64,000 nt of DNA from Flavobacteriales bacterium (GTDB taxonomy: Bacteria > Bacteroidota > Bacteroidia > Flavobacteriales_C > GCA-002722245): NCBI GenBank assembly GCA_023251075.1, contig JAHEZM010000002.1:124001-188000 (forward strand), read 5' to 3'. Position numbers and translations under genes: made by a program. Positions 37,661 to 46,874 of the stretch are shown here, one piece after another. The number at the start of each line of letters is the position of its first letter. Positions within the stretch are counted from its first letter, which is position 1. The notes under the pieces were generated by a model. It searched no databases. It was not told the origin of the DNA and worked only from the letters and a program-made list of their open reading frames with translations.

Positions 37661-39094
37661 TTAAAATTGAAAATAAATAAATTCGAAGGTTTCTGATTTA
37701 GATAAAAATAAAATGCTAAAGCATAGCATGATATAAATGCCCCATCTCACAAATGAAAATCTAATGAAATCAATTTGTAGAGGATGATTTTTTTTACGTT
37801 GAATCCACTCAGGAATTATCAGCATCATAATCAATCCTAAGGGTAAAATACTGGCATTGGGTTTACTTAAAAGTGAAGGGCCGAAAATGTTTTTAACGTA
37901 GATTATCGCTTCGGTTAAATTTTTTGCTCTGAAGAATATCCATGCTAAACACACTAAGCTAAATGTGAATAAAATTTGAATGGTTTCAACTATAGAAGGT
38001 AGGATAGTATTTTCTCCTGCAATTTCAGTTTTTTGTCGCGTTTTCTTCAGAAGCAATAAGGGTAGAAAAAACAAGGCATGTAAAAATCCCCATATAATAA
38101 AATTCCAGCTCGCACCATGCCAGAAACCACTCACCAAGAAGATAATAAATGTGTTGCGGATACTTAGTTGTAAAGAACCTTTACTGCCACCTAAAGGAAT
38201 ATATAAGTAATCTTTAAACCATGATGACAGAGAGATATGCCATCTTCTCCAGAATTCAGCAATGCTTCGGGAAAAATAAGGGAATTTAAAATTTTGTAGG
38301 AGTTCGTAGCCAAAGAGTCGGGCGGTTCCTAATGCGATATCTGAATATCCTGAAAAGTCACCATAAATTTGAAATGCAAAATAAACGGTACCCAGAGCCA
38401 ATGTGCTTCCTGAGGCAGTTTCTGAATTAGCGAAAATTTCGTTTACTATTCCAGCACAATTATCGGCAATTACAATCTTTTTGAATAATCCCCAAAGAAT
38501 CTGACGTAAACCGTCTTTAGCTTTATCATAATTAAAAATTCTTTTTTCTTTTATTTGTGGTAAGAGGTGGGTAGCTCTTTCAATAGGGCCAGCAACTAAT
38601 AGAGGAAAGAAGCTTACAAAAAGTGAATAGTCAACAAAATTTCTTTCCGATTTAATTTTGTTGTTGTAGATATCAATTACGTATGATAAACCATGAAAAG
38701 TGTAAAAGGAAATACCAACAGGTAAAATTATTTTTAGCGACCAAAAATTACTTTGAACCCCCATTAAAGATAGTCCGCTGGCAAATGATTCGATAAAGAA
38801 ATTGTAGTACTTAAATACTCCTAAAAACCCGAGGTTAACGATAATACTCAGCCAAAACCAAAACCGTCTTTCTTTGGGGTTTTTCGAATCACTTATTTTA
38901 ATTCCGGTATAAAAATCCAGACCAGTGGAGAATACTAAAAGAAAGAGAAATCGCCAATCCCACCATGAATAAAAAACGTAAGAGGCAACTAGTAGCAATA
39001 TATTTTGAGCACGAAATGATCGATAAAAAACCAACCAAAAAAGAAAGAAAACAATAGGAAGAAAAAGAGCATATTCTAAAGAGTTAAAAAACAT
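37661..39094 (-). CDS. MBOAT-family O-acyltransferase (AlgI-like)
   Basis: This 477-residue protein has about ten transmembrane segments. It opens with the family start MFFNSLEYALFLPIVFFLFW and includes ILPVGISFYTFHGLSYVIDIY, the cytosolic EFWRRWHISLSSWFKDYLYIPLGG segment and the catalytic His326 in SGFWHGASW. These match AlgI/PatA-type enzymes, which move acetyl groups to exported polysaccharides or peptidoglycan. It lies 5 bases after lepA on the same strand, so it may be cotranscribed with lepA, an odd pairing. The SGNH partner follows. Confidence 0.93.
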   Translation of the reverse strand: MFFNSLEYALFLPIVFFLFWLVFYRSFRAQNILLLVASYVFYSWWDWRFLFLLVFSTGLDFYTGIKISDSKNPKERRFWFWLSIIVNLGFLGVFKYYNFFIESFASGLSLMGVQSNFWSLKIILPVGISFYTFHGLSYVIDIYNNKIKSERNFVDYSLFVSFFPLLVAGPIERATHLLPQIKEKRIFNYDKAKDGLRQILWGLFKKIVIADNCAGIVNEIFANSETASGSTLALGTVYFAFQIYGDFSGYSDIALGTARLFGYELLQNFKFPYFSRSIAEFWRRWHISLSSWFKDYLYIPLGGSKGSLQLSIRNTFIIFLVSGFWHGASWNFIIWGFLHALFFLPLLLLKKTRQKTEIAGENTILPSIVETIQILFTFSLVCLAWIFFRAKNLTEAIIYVKNIFGPSLLSKPNASILPLGLIMMLIIPEWIQRKKNHPLQIDFIRFSFVRWGIYIMLCFSILFLSKSETFEFIYFQF

Positions 39095-39099
39095 CTTTA

Positions 39100-40890
39100 T
39101 TAATCATTTAGTTTTAAAACCGCCATGAATGCCGATTGCGGAATTTCTACATTAGCGAACTGACGCATTCTTTTCTTTCCTTCTTTTTGTTTTTCAAGCA
39201 ATTTACGTTTACGTGAGATATCACCACCATAACATTTTGCAGTAACATCTTTGCGTAAAGCTTTTATTGTTTCACGAGAGATAATTTTAGCACCAATAGC
39301 GGCTTGAATAGGTATTTCGAATTGTTGACGAGGAATTAATTCTTTCAGTTTAGCACATATTTTTTTACCAAAATTGTAAGCATTATCTGCATGAATTAAG
39401 GAGGAAAGCGCATCCACTATTTCACTGTTCATCAAGATATCCATCTTCACCAAATTACTGCGTTTGTAGCCAGCAGGGTTATAATCGAAAGAGGCATAGC
39501 CTTTTGAAATAGATTTCAATCTATCGTAGAAATCGAAAACGATTTCGGCCAAAGGCATTTCAAAGCTAAGTTCTACACGGTCGGTAGTTAAGTAAACCTG
39601 ATTTTTTAAAAAACCTCTTTTTTCTACCGCTAAGTTCATGATAGCACCCACGAATTCAGATTTGGTAATTACCTGAGCGTTAATGATAGGTTCTTCTACA
39701 TAATCGAGATGATTAGGAGAGGGTAATTCGGTTGGGTTATTTACAATTATTTTTTCGCCTTTTGTGGTGTAAGCATAGTATGATACGTTGGGAACGGTAG
39801 TGATAACCGTCATATTGAACTCGCGTTCCAAGCGCTCCTGAATAATTTCCATGTGCAACATACCCAGGAATCCGCAACGAAAACCAAAACCTAATGCGGC
39901 AGAAGATTCTAATTCAAAAGTTAAAGAAGCATCGTTCAACTGTAGCCTTTCCATAGAGGCACGAAGTTCTTCGTAATCTTCAGTGTCTACAGGATAAATA
40001 CCTGCAAATACCATTGGTTTTACATCTTCAAAACCATCGATTGCTTTTTCACACGGACGATCTTTGTTGGTAATAGTATCACCCACTTTTACATCTTTCG
40101 CCACTTTAATACCTGAAATAATATAACCCACATCACCCGTTTTAATAACATCGCGAGCTTCTTGATTTAATCTTAATACACCTATTTCATCAGCAAAATA
40201 TTCTTTACCTGTGTTTACAAATTTTACCGGGTCTCCCTTGCGAATTTCACCATTCACCACTTTGAAATAAGCTTCAATACCGCGAAAAGAATTGTACAAT
40301 GAATCGAAAATCAATGCTTGAAATGGAGCTTGCGGATCACCTACAGGAGCAGGAACACGTTGAATAATAGCAGCCAAAATATCCATTACTCCTAATCCGG
40401 TTTTACCAGATGCCGGAATAATATCTTCACGTTTACAGCCAATTAAATCAACTATTTGATCTTTTACTTCCTCGGGCATAGCGCTAGGAAGATCAATTTT
40501 ATTGAGAACAGGAATGATCTCCAAATCATTGCCTAAGGCTAGATACAGGTTTGAAATGGTTTGTGCCTGAATACCCTGTGCGGCATCAACGATTAACAAT
40601 GCGCCTTCACAAGCAGCAATAGAACGAGAAACTTCATAGGAAAAATCCACATGACCAGGAGTGTCAATCAAATTCAAAACATATTTCTTTCCTTCGAAAG
40701 TATAATCCATTTGAATGGCGTGACTTTTAATTGTAATTCCACGTTCACGTTCGATATCCATATCGTCGAGCGTTTGCGCAACAAGATTTCTTTTGTCAAC
40801 AGTACCTGTGTATTCTAATAGTCTATCAGCGAGAGTACTTTTCCCGTGATCAATATGAGCGATTATGCAAAAATTTCTGATGTGTTCCAT
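39100..40890 (-). CDS. lepA: Elongation factor 4 (LepA), ribosome-associated GTPase
   Basis: LepA (596 residues) binds ribosomes and hydrolyses GTP; proposed roles are in initiation, 30S assembly or back-translocation. The G domain has AHIDHGKST (11-19), the switch [14 protein letters not shown] (76-80) and NKID (130-133). The LepA-specific C-terminal domain with the [33 protein letters not shown] region is complete. A -7 box lies about 20 bases before the ATG. Confidence 0.98.
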   Translation of the reverse strand: MEHIRNFCIIAHIDHGKSTLADRLLEYTGTVDKRNLVAQTLDDMDIERERGITIKSHAIQMDYTFEGKKYVLNLIDTPGHVDFSYEVSRSIAACEGALLIVDAAQGIQAQTISNLYLALGNDLEIIPVLNKIDLPSAMPEEVKDQIVDLIGCKREDIIPASGKTGLGVMDILAAIIQRVPAPVGDPQAPFQALIFDSLYNSFRGIEAYFKVVNGEIRKGDPVKFVNTGKEYFADEIGVLRLNQEARDVIKTGDVGYIISGIKVAKDVKVGDTITNKDRPCEKAIDGFEDVKPMVFAGIYPVDTEDYEELRASMERLQLNDASLTFELESSAALGFGFRCGFLGMLHMEIIQERLEREFNMTVITTVPNVSYYAYTTKGEKIIVNNPTELPSPNHLDYVEEPIINAQVITKSEFVGAIMNLAVEKRGFLKNQVYLTTDRVELSFEMPLAEIVFDFYDRLKSISKGYASFDYNPAGYKRSNLVKMDILMNSEIVDALSSLIHADNAYNFGKKICAKLKELIPRQQFEIPIQAAIGAKIISRETIKALRKDVTAKCYGGDISRKRKLLEKQKEGKKRMRQFANVEIPQSAFMAVLKLND

Positions 40891-40910
40891 ACTTCACTTT
40901 ACAAGAGGGG

Positions 40911-40918
40911 CGAAAATA
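40911..40918 (-). promoter_or_regulatory. -7 box of lepA
   Basis: Minus strand TATTTTCGC, 21 bases upstream of the lepA start codon; same octamer as at thrA. No convincing -33 element. Confidence 0.45.
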
Positions 40919-40950
40919 CGAATTGTTTTGCAATGTATGAACAGGCTTTT

Positions 40951-40981
40951 TTGGGATTTATTAACGAATGCAGTATGTTTG
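40951..40981 (+). promoter_or_regulatory. Promoter of metF
   Basis: A -33 TTG (40951-40953, at the end of a T-run) and a -7 box TATGTTTG (40974-40981) are 20 bases apart. The -7 box covers the first upstream in-frame ATG (40968) region, so transcription would start after it. This argues that translation starts at the GTG at 41007. Confidence 0.65.
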
Positions 40982-41006
40982 TGCAACTTATAAAAAATCA
41001 TTCTCC

Positions 41007-41960
41007 GTGAAAGTTATAGAACACCTTAATAAAGCTAAGTCCACGCTGTTTTCATTTGAAATTCTTCCTCCCTTAAGAGGGAAAGGAATTCAAGGTATTT
41101 ATGATGGAATTGACCCTTTGGTTGAATTTAATCCGTCATTCATTAATGTTACCTATCACCGTGAAGAATATGTTTACAAAAAGCGTGAGAAAGGTTTTTT
41201 AGAAAAGGTGGCTGTAAAGAAAAGGCCAGGAACAGTGGGGATTTGTGCCGCTATTCAGTATAAATACAAAGTAGATGCTGTGCCACATATCATTTGTGGT
41301 GGCTTTAGTAAAGAAGAAACAGAAAATGCATTGATAGATCTTTACTTTTTGGGGATTGACAATGTTTTAGCATTGAGAGGTGATGCTTTGAAGACGGAAT
41401 CGTCTTTTAGTCCGGATCCAAACGGACATGCATATGCCGTTGATCTGGTAAAGCAAATCGTTAATTTGAATAAAGGGAAATATCAAGAAGAAGATTTAAA
41501 GAATCCTATTGCTACTAACTTTTGTATTGGTGTGGCTGGATATCCTGAAAAACATTTAGAAAGTCCGAATCCGAATATGGATTTACAATATGTTAAAGAA
41601 AAAGTAGATGCCGGTGCAGAATATATTGTAACACAATTGTTTTACGACAATAGTAAATACTTTGATTTTGTGGAGCGTTGCAGAGCAGCGGGCATAACAG
41701 TTCCAATCATTCCGGGCATTAAACCAATAGCCAATTTGAATCATATTCAAATGTTGCCAAGAACTTTTTTTATTGATTTTCCAGATCCTTTGATGAAAGA
41801 GTTGTTGAAATGTAAAACGGATGAGGAAGTAAAAGCCTTAGGAGTAGAGTGGGGAATTCAACAATGTAAAGAGTTGAAAGCGGCTGGTGTTCCTGCATTA
41901 CATTTCTACACTATGGGTAAATCAGAAGGAACAAAAAAGATCGTACAAGGAGTTTTTTAA
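41007..41960 (+). CDS. metF: Methylenetetrahydrofolate reductase
   Basis: MetF (317 residues from the GTG at 41007) reduces 5,10-methylene-THF to 5-methyl-THF with FAD, feeding methionine synthesis. Motifs seen are TLFSFEILPP with the catalytic Glu, NVTYHREEYV, GIDNVLALRGDA and AEYIVTQLFYDN. I prefer the GTG start, which gives the typical Bacteroidota N-terminus MKVIEHLNKAK; the in-frame ATG at 40968 adds 13 atypical residues and lies within the predicted promoter. The alpha/beta hydrolase gene follows after 17 bases. Confidence 0.94.
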   Translation: MKVIEHLNKAKSTLFSFEILPPLRGKGIQGIYDGIDPLVEFNPSFINVTYHREEYVYKKREKGFLEKVAVKKRPGTVGICAAIQYKYKVDAVPHIICGGFSKEETENALIDLYFLGIDNVLALRGDALKTESSFSPDPNGHAYAVDLVKQIVNLNKGKYQEEDLKNPIATNFCIGVAGYPEKHLESPNPNMDLQYVKEKVDAGAEYIVTQLFYDNSKYFDFVERCRAAGITVPIIPGIKPIANLNHIQMLPRTFFIDFPDPLMKELLKCKTDEEVKALGVEWGIQQCKELKAAGVPALHFYTMGKSEGTKKIVQGVF

Positions 41961-41977
41961 TCCTTTCAGTCATTTTA

Positions 41978-42760
41978 ATGCCTTTCGTATCTTTTAAAAA
42001 TACAAATACCTTTTATAAGGTTCAGGGCAAAGGCAAAACCAATGTGGTTTTGCTGCATGGTTTTTTAGAATCTTCTGAAATTTGGAAAGAGTACAGCAAG
42101 GCTTTATCGAAACATTTTACCGTAATTTCTATTGATTTATTAGGTCATGGAAACTCACAAAGTGTGGGCTATGTTCATACTATGGATGAAATGGCGGAGG
42201 CTGTGAATACGGTTTTGAAAGAATTAGACGTGAGAAAAGTAGTGTTAGTGGGACATTCATTAGGTGGTTATGTGAGTTTGGCATTTGCAGAAAATTATCC
42301 CGATAAAATGAAGGGCTTGTGTATGTTTAATTCAACAGCTCTTTCCGATTCGGAGCAAAAAAAGGAAGATCGCAAACGAGCTGTTGAAGTGGTAAAGCAA
42401 AATCATGAACTGTTCATTAAGGTTGCTATTCCTAATTTGTTTGCTGATCAAGAAAGACATGCCAAAGAGATTAAGCGAATTTTGAAATTTGCTTTGAAAA
42501 CCAGCAAGCAAGGTGTGATTGCGGCGATAAGCGGAATGATGCAAAGACCCAATAGGGAAATCATTTTGAAATTTGTTCCGTGCTCAACATTTTATGTGAT
42601 AGGGAAAAGAGACATGGTTGTTCCTTATGAAGTAGCTATTGAACAAAGTCAATTGAATGAAAATGGTAGTTATTACCTGTCTGAAGAAGGAAGCCATATG
42701 TGTTTCTTTGAAGATCCACAGGCGTATTCACATCTCAAAAAATTCATTGCTTCTTGCTAG
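41978..42760 (+). CDS. Alpha/beta-fold hydrolase
   Basis: This 260-residue cytosolic protein has the alpha/beta hydrolase core: oxyanion strand VVLLHGFLESSEIW, nucleophile Ser94 in VGHSLGG, and a C-terminal GSHMCFFEDP with the catalytic His. The substrate is unknown; relatives include MhpC/BioH-like esterases. It follows metF closely and shares its last four bases with the convergent thiL (CTAG at 42757-42760). Confidence 0.85.
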   Translation: MPFVSFKNTNTFYKVQGKGKTNVVLLHGFLESSEIWKEYSKALSKHFTVISIDLLGHGNSQSVGYVHTMDEMAEAVNTVLKELDVRKVVLVGHSLGGYVSLAFAENYPDKMKGLCMFNSTALSDSEQKKEDRKRAVEVVKQNHELFIKVAIPNLFADQERHAKEIKRILKFALKTSKQGVIAAISGMMQRPNREIILKFVPCSTFYVIGKRDMVVPYEVAIEQSQLNENGSYYLSEEGSHMCFFEDPQAYSHLKKFIASC

Positions 42761-43809
42761 TCTTTTTTGTCTAAAAAAGCATTCCAACCCTGAGCTTTTA
42801 ATTCGTGTTTAGAGCCATCTTTGGCCACTAAATAATAGCCATTATTCTTGGGCGTGAAATGCCCAATCACAGTTACTAAAGGATTGTTTTTAATTTTATC
42901 GTAATCGGCCATGTTGATGGCAAAAAGCAATTCATAATCTTCTCCACCACTTAATGCAGCAACGGTTGGATCAATACCAAATTCCATTGCTCTTTCAAAG
43001 GTTTGTGGATCGATTGGAATTTTTTCTTCAAAGAGTTCAATACCCAATCCAGACTGAGAGCAAAGGTGAAAAATTTCGGAAGCTAAGCCATCTGAAATAT
43101 CAATCATTGCAGTTGGTTTTATATTCAAATCCCGAAGCATTTGGTAAACATCAGCACGAGGTTCCGGTTTTAACTGACGTTCTAAAATGTAGTCATTGCC
43201 ATCTAATTCAGGTTGTACTTTCGGACTTTCAACGAAGATTTGTTTTTCTCTTTCCAATATTTGTAATCCCATGTATGCTCCACCCAAATCACCACTCACT
43301 ACTAAAAGATTACTTTCTTTTGCCCCATTTCTGTAAACCAAATCGTTATCGTTAGCAACACCAATGGCAGTAATGCTAAGCGCTAAGCCGCTTTTAGAAG
43401 AGGTGGTGTCGCCGCCCACCAAATCAACTTTATAATTTTTGCAGGCCAAAAAAATTCCAGAGTACAATTCTTCCACAGCTTCTAATGAGAACCTGTTTGA
43501 AATGGCAATGGATACAGTAATTTGTTTCGGTTCAGCATTCATTGCGTAGATATCGCTTAAATTTACTGCAACAGCTTTGTATCCGAGGTGTTTCAAGGGA
43601 ACATATGATAAATCAAAATGAATGCCCTCCATTAACATATCGGTACTTATTACGGTACGTTTTCCTTCACTATCGATAACAGCAGCATCATCGCCAATTC
43701 CCTTGAGTGAGGATTGATTTTGAATGGTAACGTTTTTTTTAATGAGGTCTATCAAACCAAATTCACCTAATTCGGAAAGTTCTGTACGATTGTCTTTATT
43801 TTCAAACAT
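42757..43809 (-). CDS. thiL: Thiamine-monophosphate kinase
   Basis: ThiL (350 residues) phosphorylates thiamine monophosphate to the active cofactor. It belongs to the PurM-like ATP-binding family: N-terminal GIGDDAAVI, TDMLMEGIHFDL, then VGGDTTSS and the C-terminal DISDGLASEIFHLCSQSGLGIEL and GGEDYELLFA motifs are all present. It overlaps the hydrolase stop codon tail to tail. Upstream, 21 bases away, is the glycosyltransferase gene on the same strand. Confidence 0.96.
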   Translation of the reverse strand: MFENKDNRTELSELGEFGLIDLIKKNVTIQNQSSLKGIGDDAAVIDSEGKRTVISTDMLMEGIHFDLSYVPLKHLGYKAVAVNLSDIYAMNAEPKQITVSIAISNRFSLEAVEELYSGIFLACKNYKVDLVGGDTTSSKSGLALSITAIGVANDNDLVYRNGAKESNLLVVSGDLGGAYMGLQILEREKQIFVESPKVQPELDGNDYILERQLKPEPRADVYQMLRDLNIKPTAMIDISDGLASEIFHLCSQSGLGIELFEEKIPIDPQTFERAMEFGIDPTVAALSGGEDYELLFAINMADYDKIKNNPLVTVIGHFTPKNNGYYLVAKDGSKHELKAQGWNAFLDKKD

Positions 43810-43830
43810 GGAGCTAAATTAAGAAATAAA

Positions 43831-44772
43831 CTATAATGCTTTTGCCTTCCAGGTTTTCGAATTAATTTGTTCAAATGTGTGGTTGTTCATTCCCCATGAG
43901 TCCTTGTTTTTATAAGGAATATTATATCCACTTTGCAGTTGTTTAATTCTTTCGTCGCTACCATGCGTTTTATTGGCCCCATTGATCAATGATTCCTTAT
44001 GATCAAGGTGGTAGTGATGACCTAATGCAATTGGTTTTAATCCTGAATGTTTTAGGTTTTTTAAACCATTGTCATCAACGCCATTTCTTACGTCGGTAAG
44101 GCTTTCATCGTATCCTGTTGATGTGATCCAGTTGTCTCTGTGTGTCATCACAAAATTGCCTACTACACTTTCTAAACTAAATGGTGCAGCAGCACTAGAA
44201 AGTATAATGTTTTCATTGCTTAAAAATTCTGTAGTTATAGTTTCACCTTGCCAGTTAATATTGGTGTAATGACTACCGTAAATATTTTTTTTGCTCAGAG
44301 TTTCCAACGAAATATCTAATCCTAAAAGAACATCAGCATTAATTAAAGCGATGAATTCTCCTGAACTTTTGCGTATTCCAAGGTTTTTAGCGAAATATTC
44401 CAGAATAGGGAAATTGGTTTTTGCTCCAAACTGTTTATGGACTTCGTTAGGAACAATAAATAACTTGCAATTGGGATATCTTTCGGCCATCCAAATGGTG
44501 TCGCTGGGTTTATCTTCCAGAGGATTCCATTCAATATAAATCAATTCAGCGCTGGGAAAACGAGATAAATTCCAATCGATGCTAGTTTTTAGTCGTAAAG
44601 AAAAGTCGCCACCGTAATTATCGTTTCTTCCAACAACAACAATAGAAAGAGATTTTACTTTTACTTTTTCAGAAGAGTCTATGTTTTTTTTTAGTTCCCA
44701 TCTTCTTTTATTCAGTTTGTGTTTAAAAACACGAAACCTCCATTCAAATGCTGCTGAAATTTTTTTTAACAT
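43831..44772 (-). CDS. GT-A-type glycosyltransferase (family 2-like)
   Basis: This 313-residue protein has the features of a GT-A fold: the N-terminal strand LSIVVVGRNDNYGGDF (residues 42-57) and a DxD-like site NADVLLG (145-151) where nucleotide sugar and metal would bind. A GYDESLTDVRNGVDDNGL segment in the second half fits the acceptor/base region. No transmembrane segment is clear; the N-terminus is basic. It marks the left edge of the surface-polysaccharide locus. Donor and acceptor are unknown. Its promoter is at 44789-44820. Confidence 0.72.
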   Translation of the reverse strand: MLKKISAAFEWRFRVFKHKLNKRRWELKKNIDSSEKVKVKSLSIVVVGRNDNYGGDFSLRLKTSIDWNLSRFPSAELIYIEWNPLEDKPSDTIWMAERYPNCKLFIVPNEVHKQFGAKTNFPILEYFAKNLGIRKSSGEFIALINADVLLGLDISLETLSKKNIYGSHYTNINWQGETITTEFLSNENIILSSAAAPFSLESVVGNFVMTHRDNWITSTGYDESLTDVRNGVDDNGLKNLKHSGLKPIALGHHYHLDHKESLINGANKTHGSDERIKQLQSGYNIPYKNKDSWGMNNHTFEQINSKTWKAKAL

Positions 44773-44788
44773 ATACCTGTATATTGCG

Positions 44789-44820
44789 CGAATTTAACTA
44801 ATAAATCTATTGAAATACAA
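44789..44820 (-). promoter_or_regulatory. Promoter of the GT-A glycosyltransferase gene
   Basis: On the minus strand TTG (44820-44818) and TAAATTCGC (-7 box, 44796-44788) are 21 bases apart. The -7 box ends 17 bases before the start codon. Confidence 0.5.
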
Positions 44821-44874
44821 TATTGTTTTTTTTCTTGCATTGATAAAAATCAGGTGCTTTCCGACGTTTTTTTT

Positions 44875-44882
44875 TATATTTG
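44875..44882 (+). promoter_or_regulatory. -7 box of the PhyH-like gene
   Basis: TATATTTGC lies 20 bases before the ATG at 44903; the same octamer precedes the PASTA gene. It may drive the PhyH-pseB-pseC-aldo/keto reductase run. Confidence 0.5.
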
Positions 44883-44902
44883 CAGCACTTAAATTAAGGT
44901 AG

Positions 44903-45790
44903 ATGGAACTGAATTTTAAAAAAGTTTTCGAAAAAGACGGGTATGTTATCGTTCGAGGAATGTTCTCGAGGGATGAAATCAAAAAAATGCGAGAAGGGAT
45001 AGAAAGGAGTTTGAAGGAAAATATTGATTCTGATATACTTTCAAATCCTTATTTACATCATATTCCTACAGATGAAAGAGTTTTGAAAGTTTATAAATAT
45101 TTGTTGGATACTGATAAACCTTGTTGGTGGGGTGAAGGAAATTGGCGTGTTGATAATGTTGCTCTTGGCTGGCATAAAGATAATGCTCAGCGCTTTTGTC
45201 CTGGCGCTCCTGATTGGAAAGAACCTTATACAGTGATTCGTTCTGGCATATATCTGCAAGATCATAAAAATTTCTCAGGAGGTCTTTCCATTCGTGCAGG
45301 TTCACATAAAATATGTAATACAGATACTGGTGAATTGAGATATTTTGACTCTGAACCGGGTGACATGGCATTTTGGGAGCAAACCATTACTCATTCTGGT
45401 GGAGGAAGGATCACAAAGTGGTTTCCCAATAAATTGATTGATCCACACGAATATTGGCAATATCCAGATAGTAAATTTAGACCTTATCCAAATGAGGCTA
45501 GAATGGTGATATTTATGAATATGGGTAGGAGAGACCAATGTTTAACAAGACATTTGAATTATCTTAAAACCAGAACAGATATTGTTAGAATTTGGCAGAA
45601 TACAGAATACCAACAAGAGTATCTTGATAAGGCAAAAGATAAATTAGATATAATTCAGATTGCGAATGAAGTAAAGGGATGGGATTTAAGTAAATTAAGT
45701 CAGAGACATCACTGCTTGCCTTATGTTCCGATTTTTTTAAATGATGAATTTAAAAAATCTGTTGGTTGGAAAGATTATCATAAGGAGTAA
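44903..45790 (+). CDS. Phytanoyl-CoA-dioxygenase-family Fe(II)/2-oxoglutarate oxygenase
   Basis: This 295-residue cytosolic protein has the jelly-roll dioxygenase iron site: His91 and Asp93 in LGWHKDN and His164 in TITHSGGG, with GGLSIRAGSHK (Arg131) nearby. PhyH proteins hydroxylate a range of small molecules, lipids and sugar or amino-acid derivatives. Context (upstream of pseB in the same direction) suggests the substrate belongs to glycan or surface-lipid synthesis, but this is inference only. pseB follows after 68 bases. Confidence 0.78.
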   Translation: MELNFKKVFEKDGYVIVRGMFSRDEIKKMREGIERSLKENIDSDILSNPYLHHIPTDERVLKVYKYLLDTDKPCWWGEGNWRVDNVALGWHKDNAQRFCPGAPDWKEPYTVIRSGIYLQDHKNFSGGLSIRAGSHKICNTDTGELRYFDSEPGDMAFWEQTITHSGGGRITKWFPNKLIDPHEYWQYPDSKFRPYPNEARMVIFMNMGRRDQCLTRHLNYLKTRTDIVRIWQNTEYQQEYLDKAKDKLDIIQIANEVKGWDLSKLSQRHHCLPYVPIFLNDEFKKSVGWKDYHKE

Positions 45791-45858
45791 GAATAATAGA
45801 TAATTAATTATTTTTGGAATCCTTTCTCTAAAGAGGGAAAATATAAAACGTATTTATA

Positions 45859-46872
45859 ATGCTTGATTTAAACGGAAAGTCGATATTAATCACAGGAGGA
45901 ACGGGTTCTTTGGGTAAGCACCTAACCAAAAATATTTTAGAAAGATGGCCTAATGTTAAACGTTTGGTGATTTTTTCTCGAGATGAACAGAAGCAATTTC
46001 AAATGAATCAGGAGTTTTCTGATTCTCAGTATCCGGCAATTAGGTATTTTATTGGAGATGTAAGAGATGTAGAAAGGTTGAAAATGGCTTTTAAGGGAAT
46101 ACAATATGTAATTCATGCAGCGGCAATGAAACATATTCATATTGCTGAATACAATCCGATGGAATGTGTTAAAACAAATGTATTAGGAGCAGAAAATGTG
46201 ATAAGCGCTGCGTTGGAAATGGGAGTAGAAAATGTTGTTGCGCTTTCCACTGATAAAGCTGCTGCCCCAATAAACCTTTATGGAGCAACAAAGTTATGTT
46301 CCGATAAATTATTTGTTTCAGCAAATAATATAAAAGGAAAAAATCCTATAAAATTTTCAGTGGTTCGTTACGGTAATGTGATGGGATCAAATGGATCTGT
46401 AATTCCCTTTTTCATGAATAAAAGAAAAGAGGGTGTATTACCAATTACTAATCCTGAAATGACAAGGTTTAATATTTCACTTCAGGGTGGAGTTGATATG
46501 GTATTTCACGCAATGGATAGTGCATGGGGTGGGGAAATTTTTGTGCCTAAAATTCCATCTTATTTGATTACTGAGGTGGCAAAAGCTATTGCGCCAGAAT
46601 GTAAAATTGAGATTATAGGTATTCGTCCTGGGGAGAAATTACATGAGGAAATGATTACTGAATCTGATTCATTTACAACATATGATTTAGGAAAATACTA
46701 TGCCATAATTCCTCAACTTCCTACATGGAATTTAAAGGAATATATTGAGCATTTTAAAGCTAAACAAGTAACTTCTGGTTTTAAATATAGTTCTAATAAT
46801 AATACCGAGTGGGTGACAGCAAAAGAATTAAGAGAATTAATTAAATTGCATGTAGATTCAACATTTGAATAA
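45859..46872 (+). CDS. pseB: UDP-GlcNAc 4,6-dehydratase (inverting), PseB
   Basis: PseB (337 residues) removes water from UDP-GlcNAc with C5 inversion, giving UDP-2-acetamido-2,6-dideoxy-beta-L-arabino-hex-4-ulose, the first step of pseudaminic acid synthesis. It is a short-chain dehydrogenase with TGGTGSLG (12-19) for NADP, the STDKA motif (130-134) and Tyr141-Lys145 in YGATK. The STDKA and single-domain length set it apart from the longer, retaining, membrane-bound dehydratases. pseC follows after 2 bases. Confidence 0.95.
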   Translation: MLDLNGKSILITGGTGSLGKHLTKNILERWPNVKRLVIFSRDEQKQFQMNQEFSDSQYPAIRYFIGDVRDVERLKMAFKGIQYVIHAAAMKHIHIAEYNPMECVKTNVLGAENVISAALEMGVENVVALSTDKAAAPINLYGATKLCSDKLFVSANNIKGKNPIKFSVVRYGNVMGSNGSVIPFFMNKRKEGVLPITNPEMTRFNISLQGGVDMVFHAMDSAWGGEIFVPKIPSYLITEVAKAIAPECKIEIIGIRPGEKLHEEMITESDSFTTYDLGKYYAIIPQLPTWNLKEYIEHFKAKQVTSGFKYSSNNNTEWVTAKELRELIKLHVDSTFE

Positions 46873-46874
46873 TA

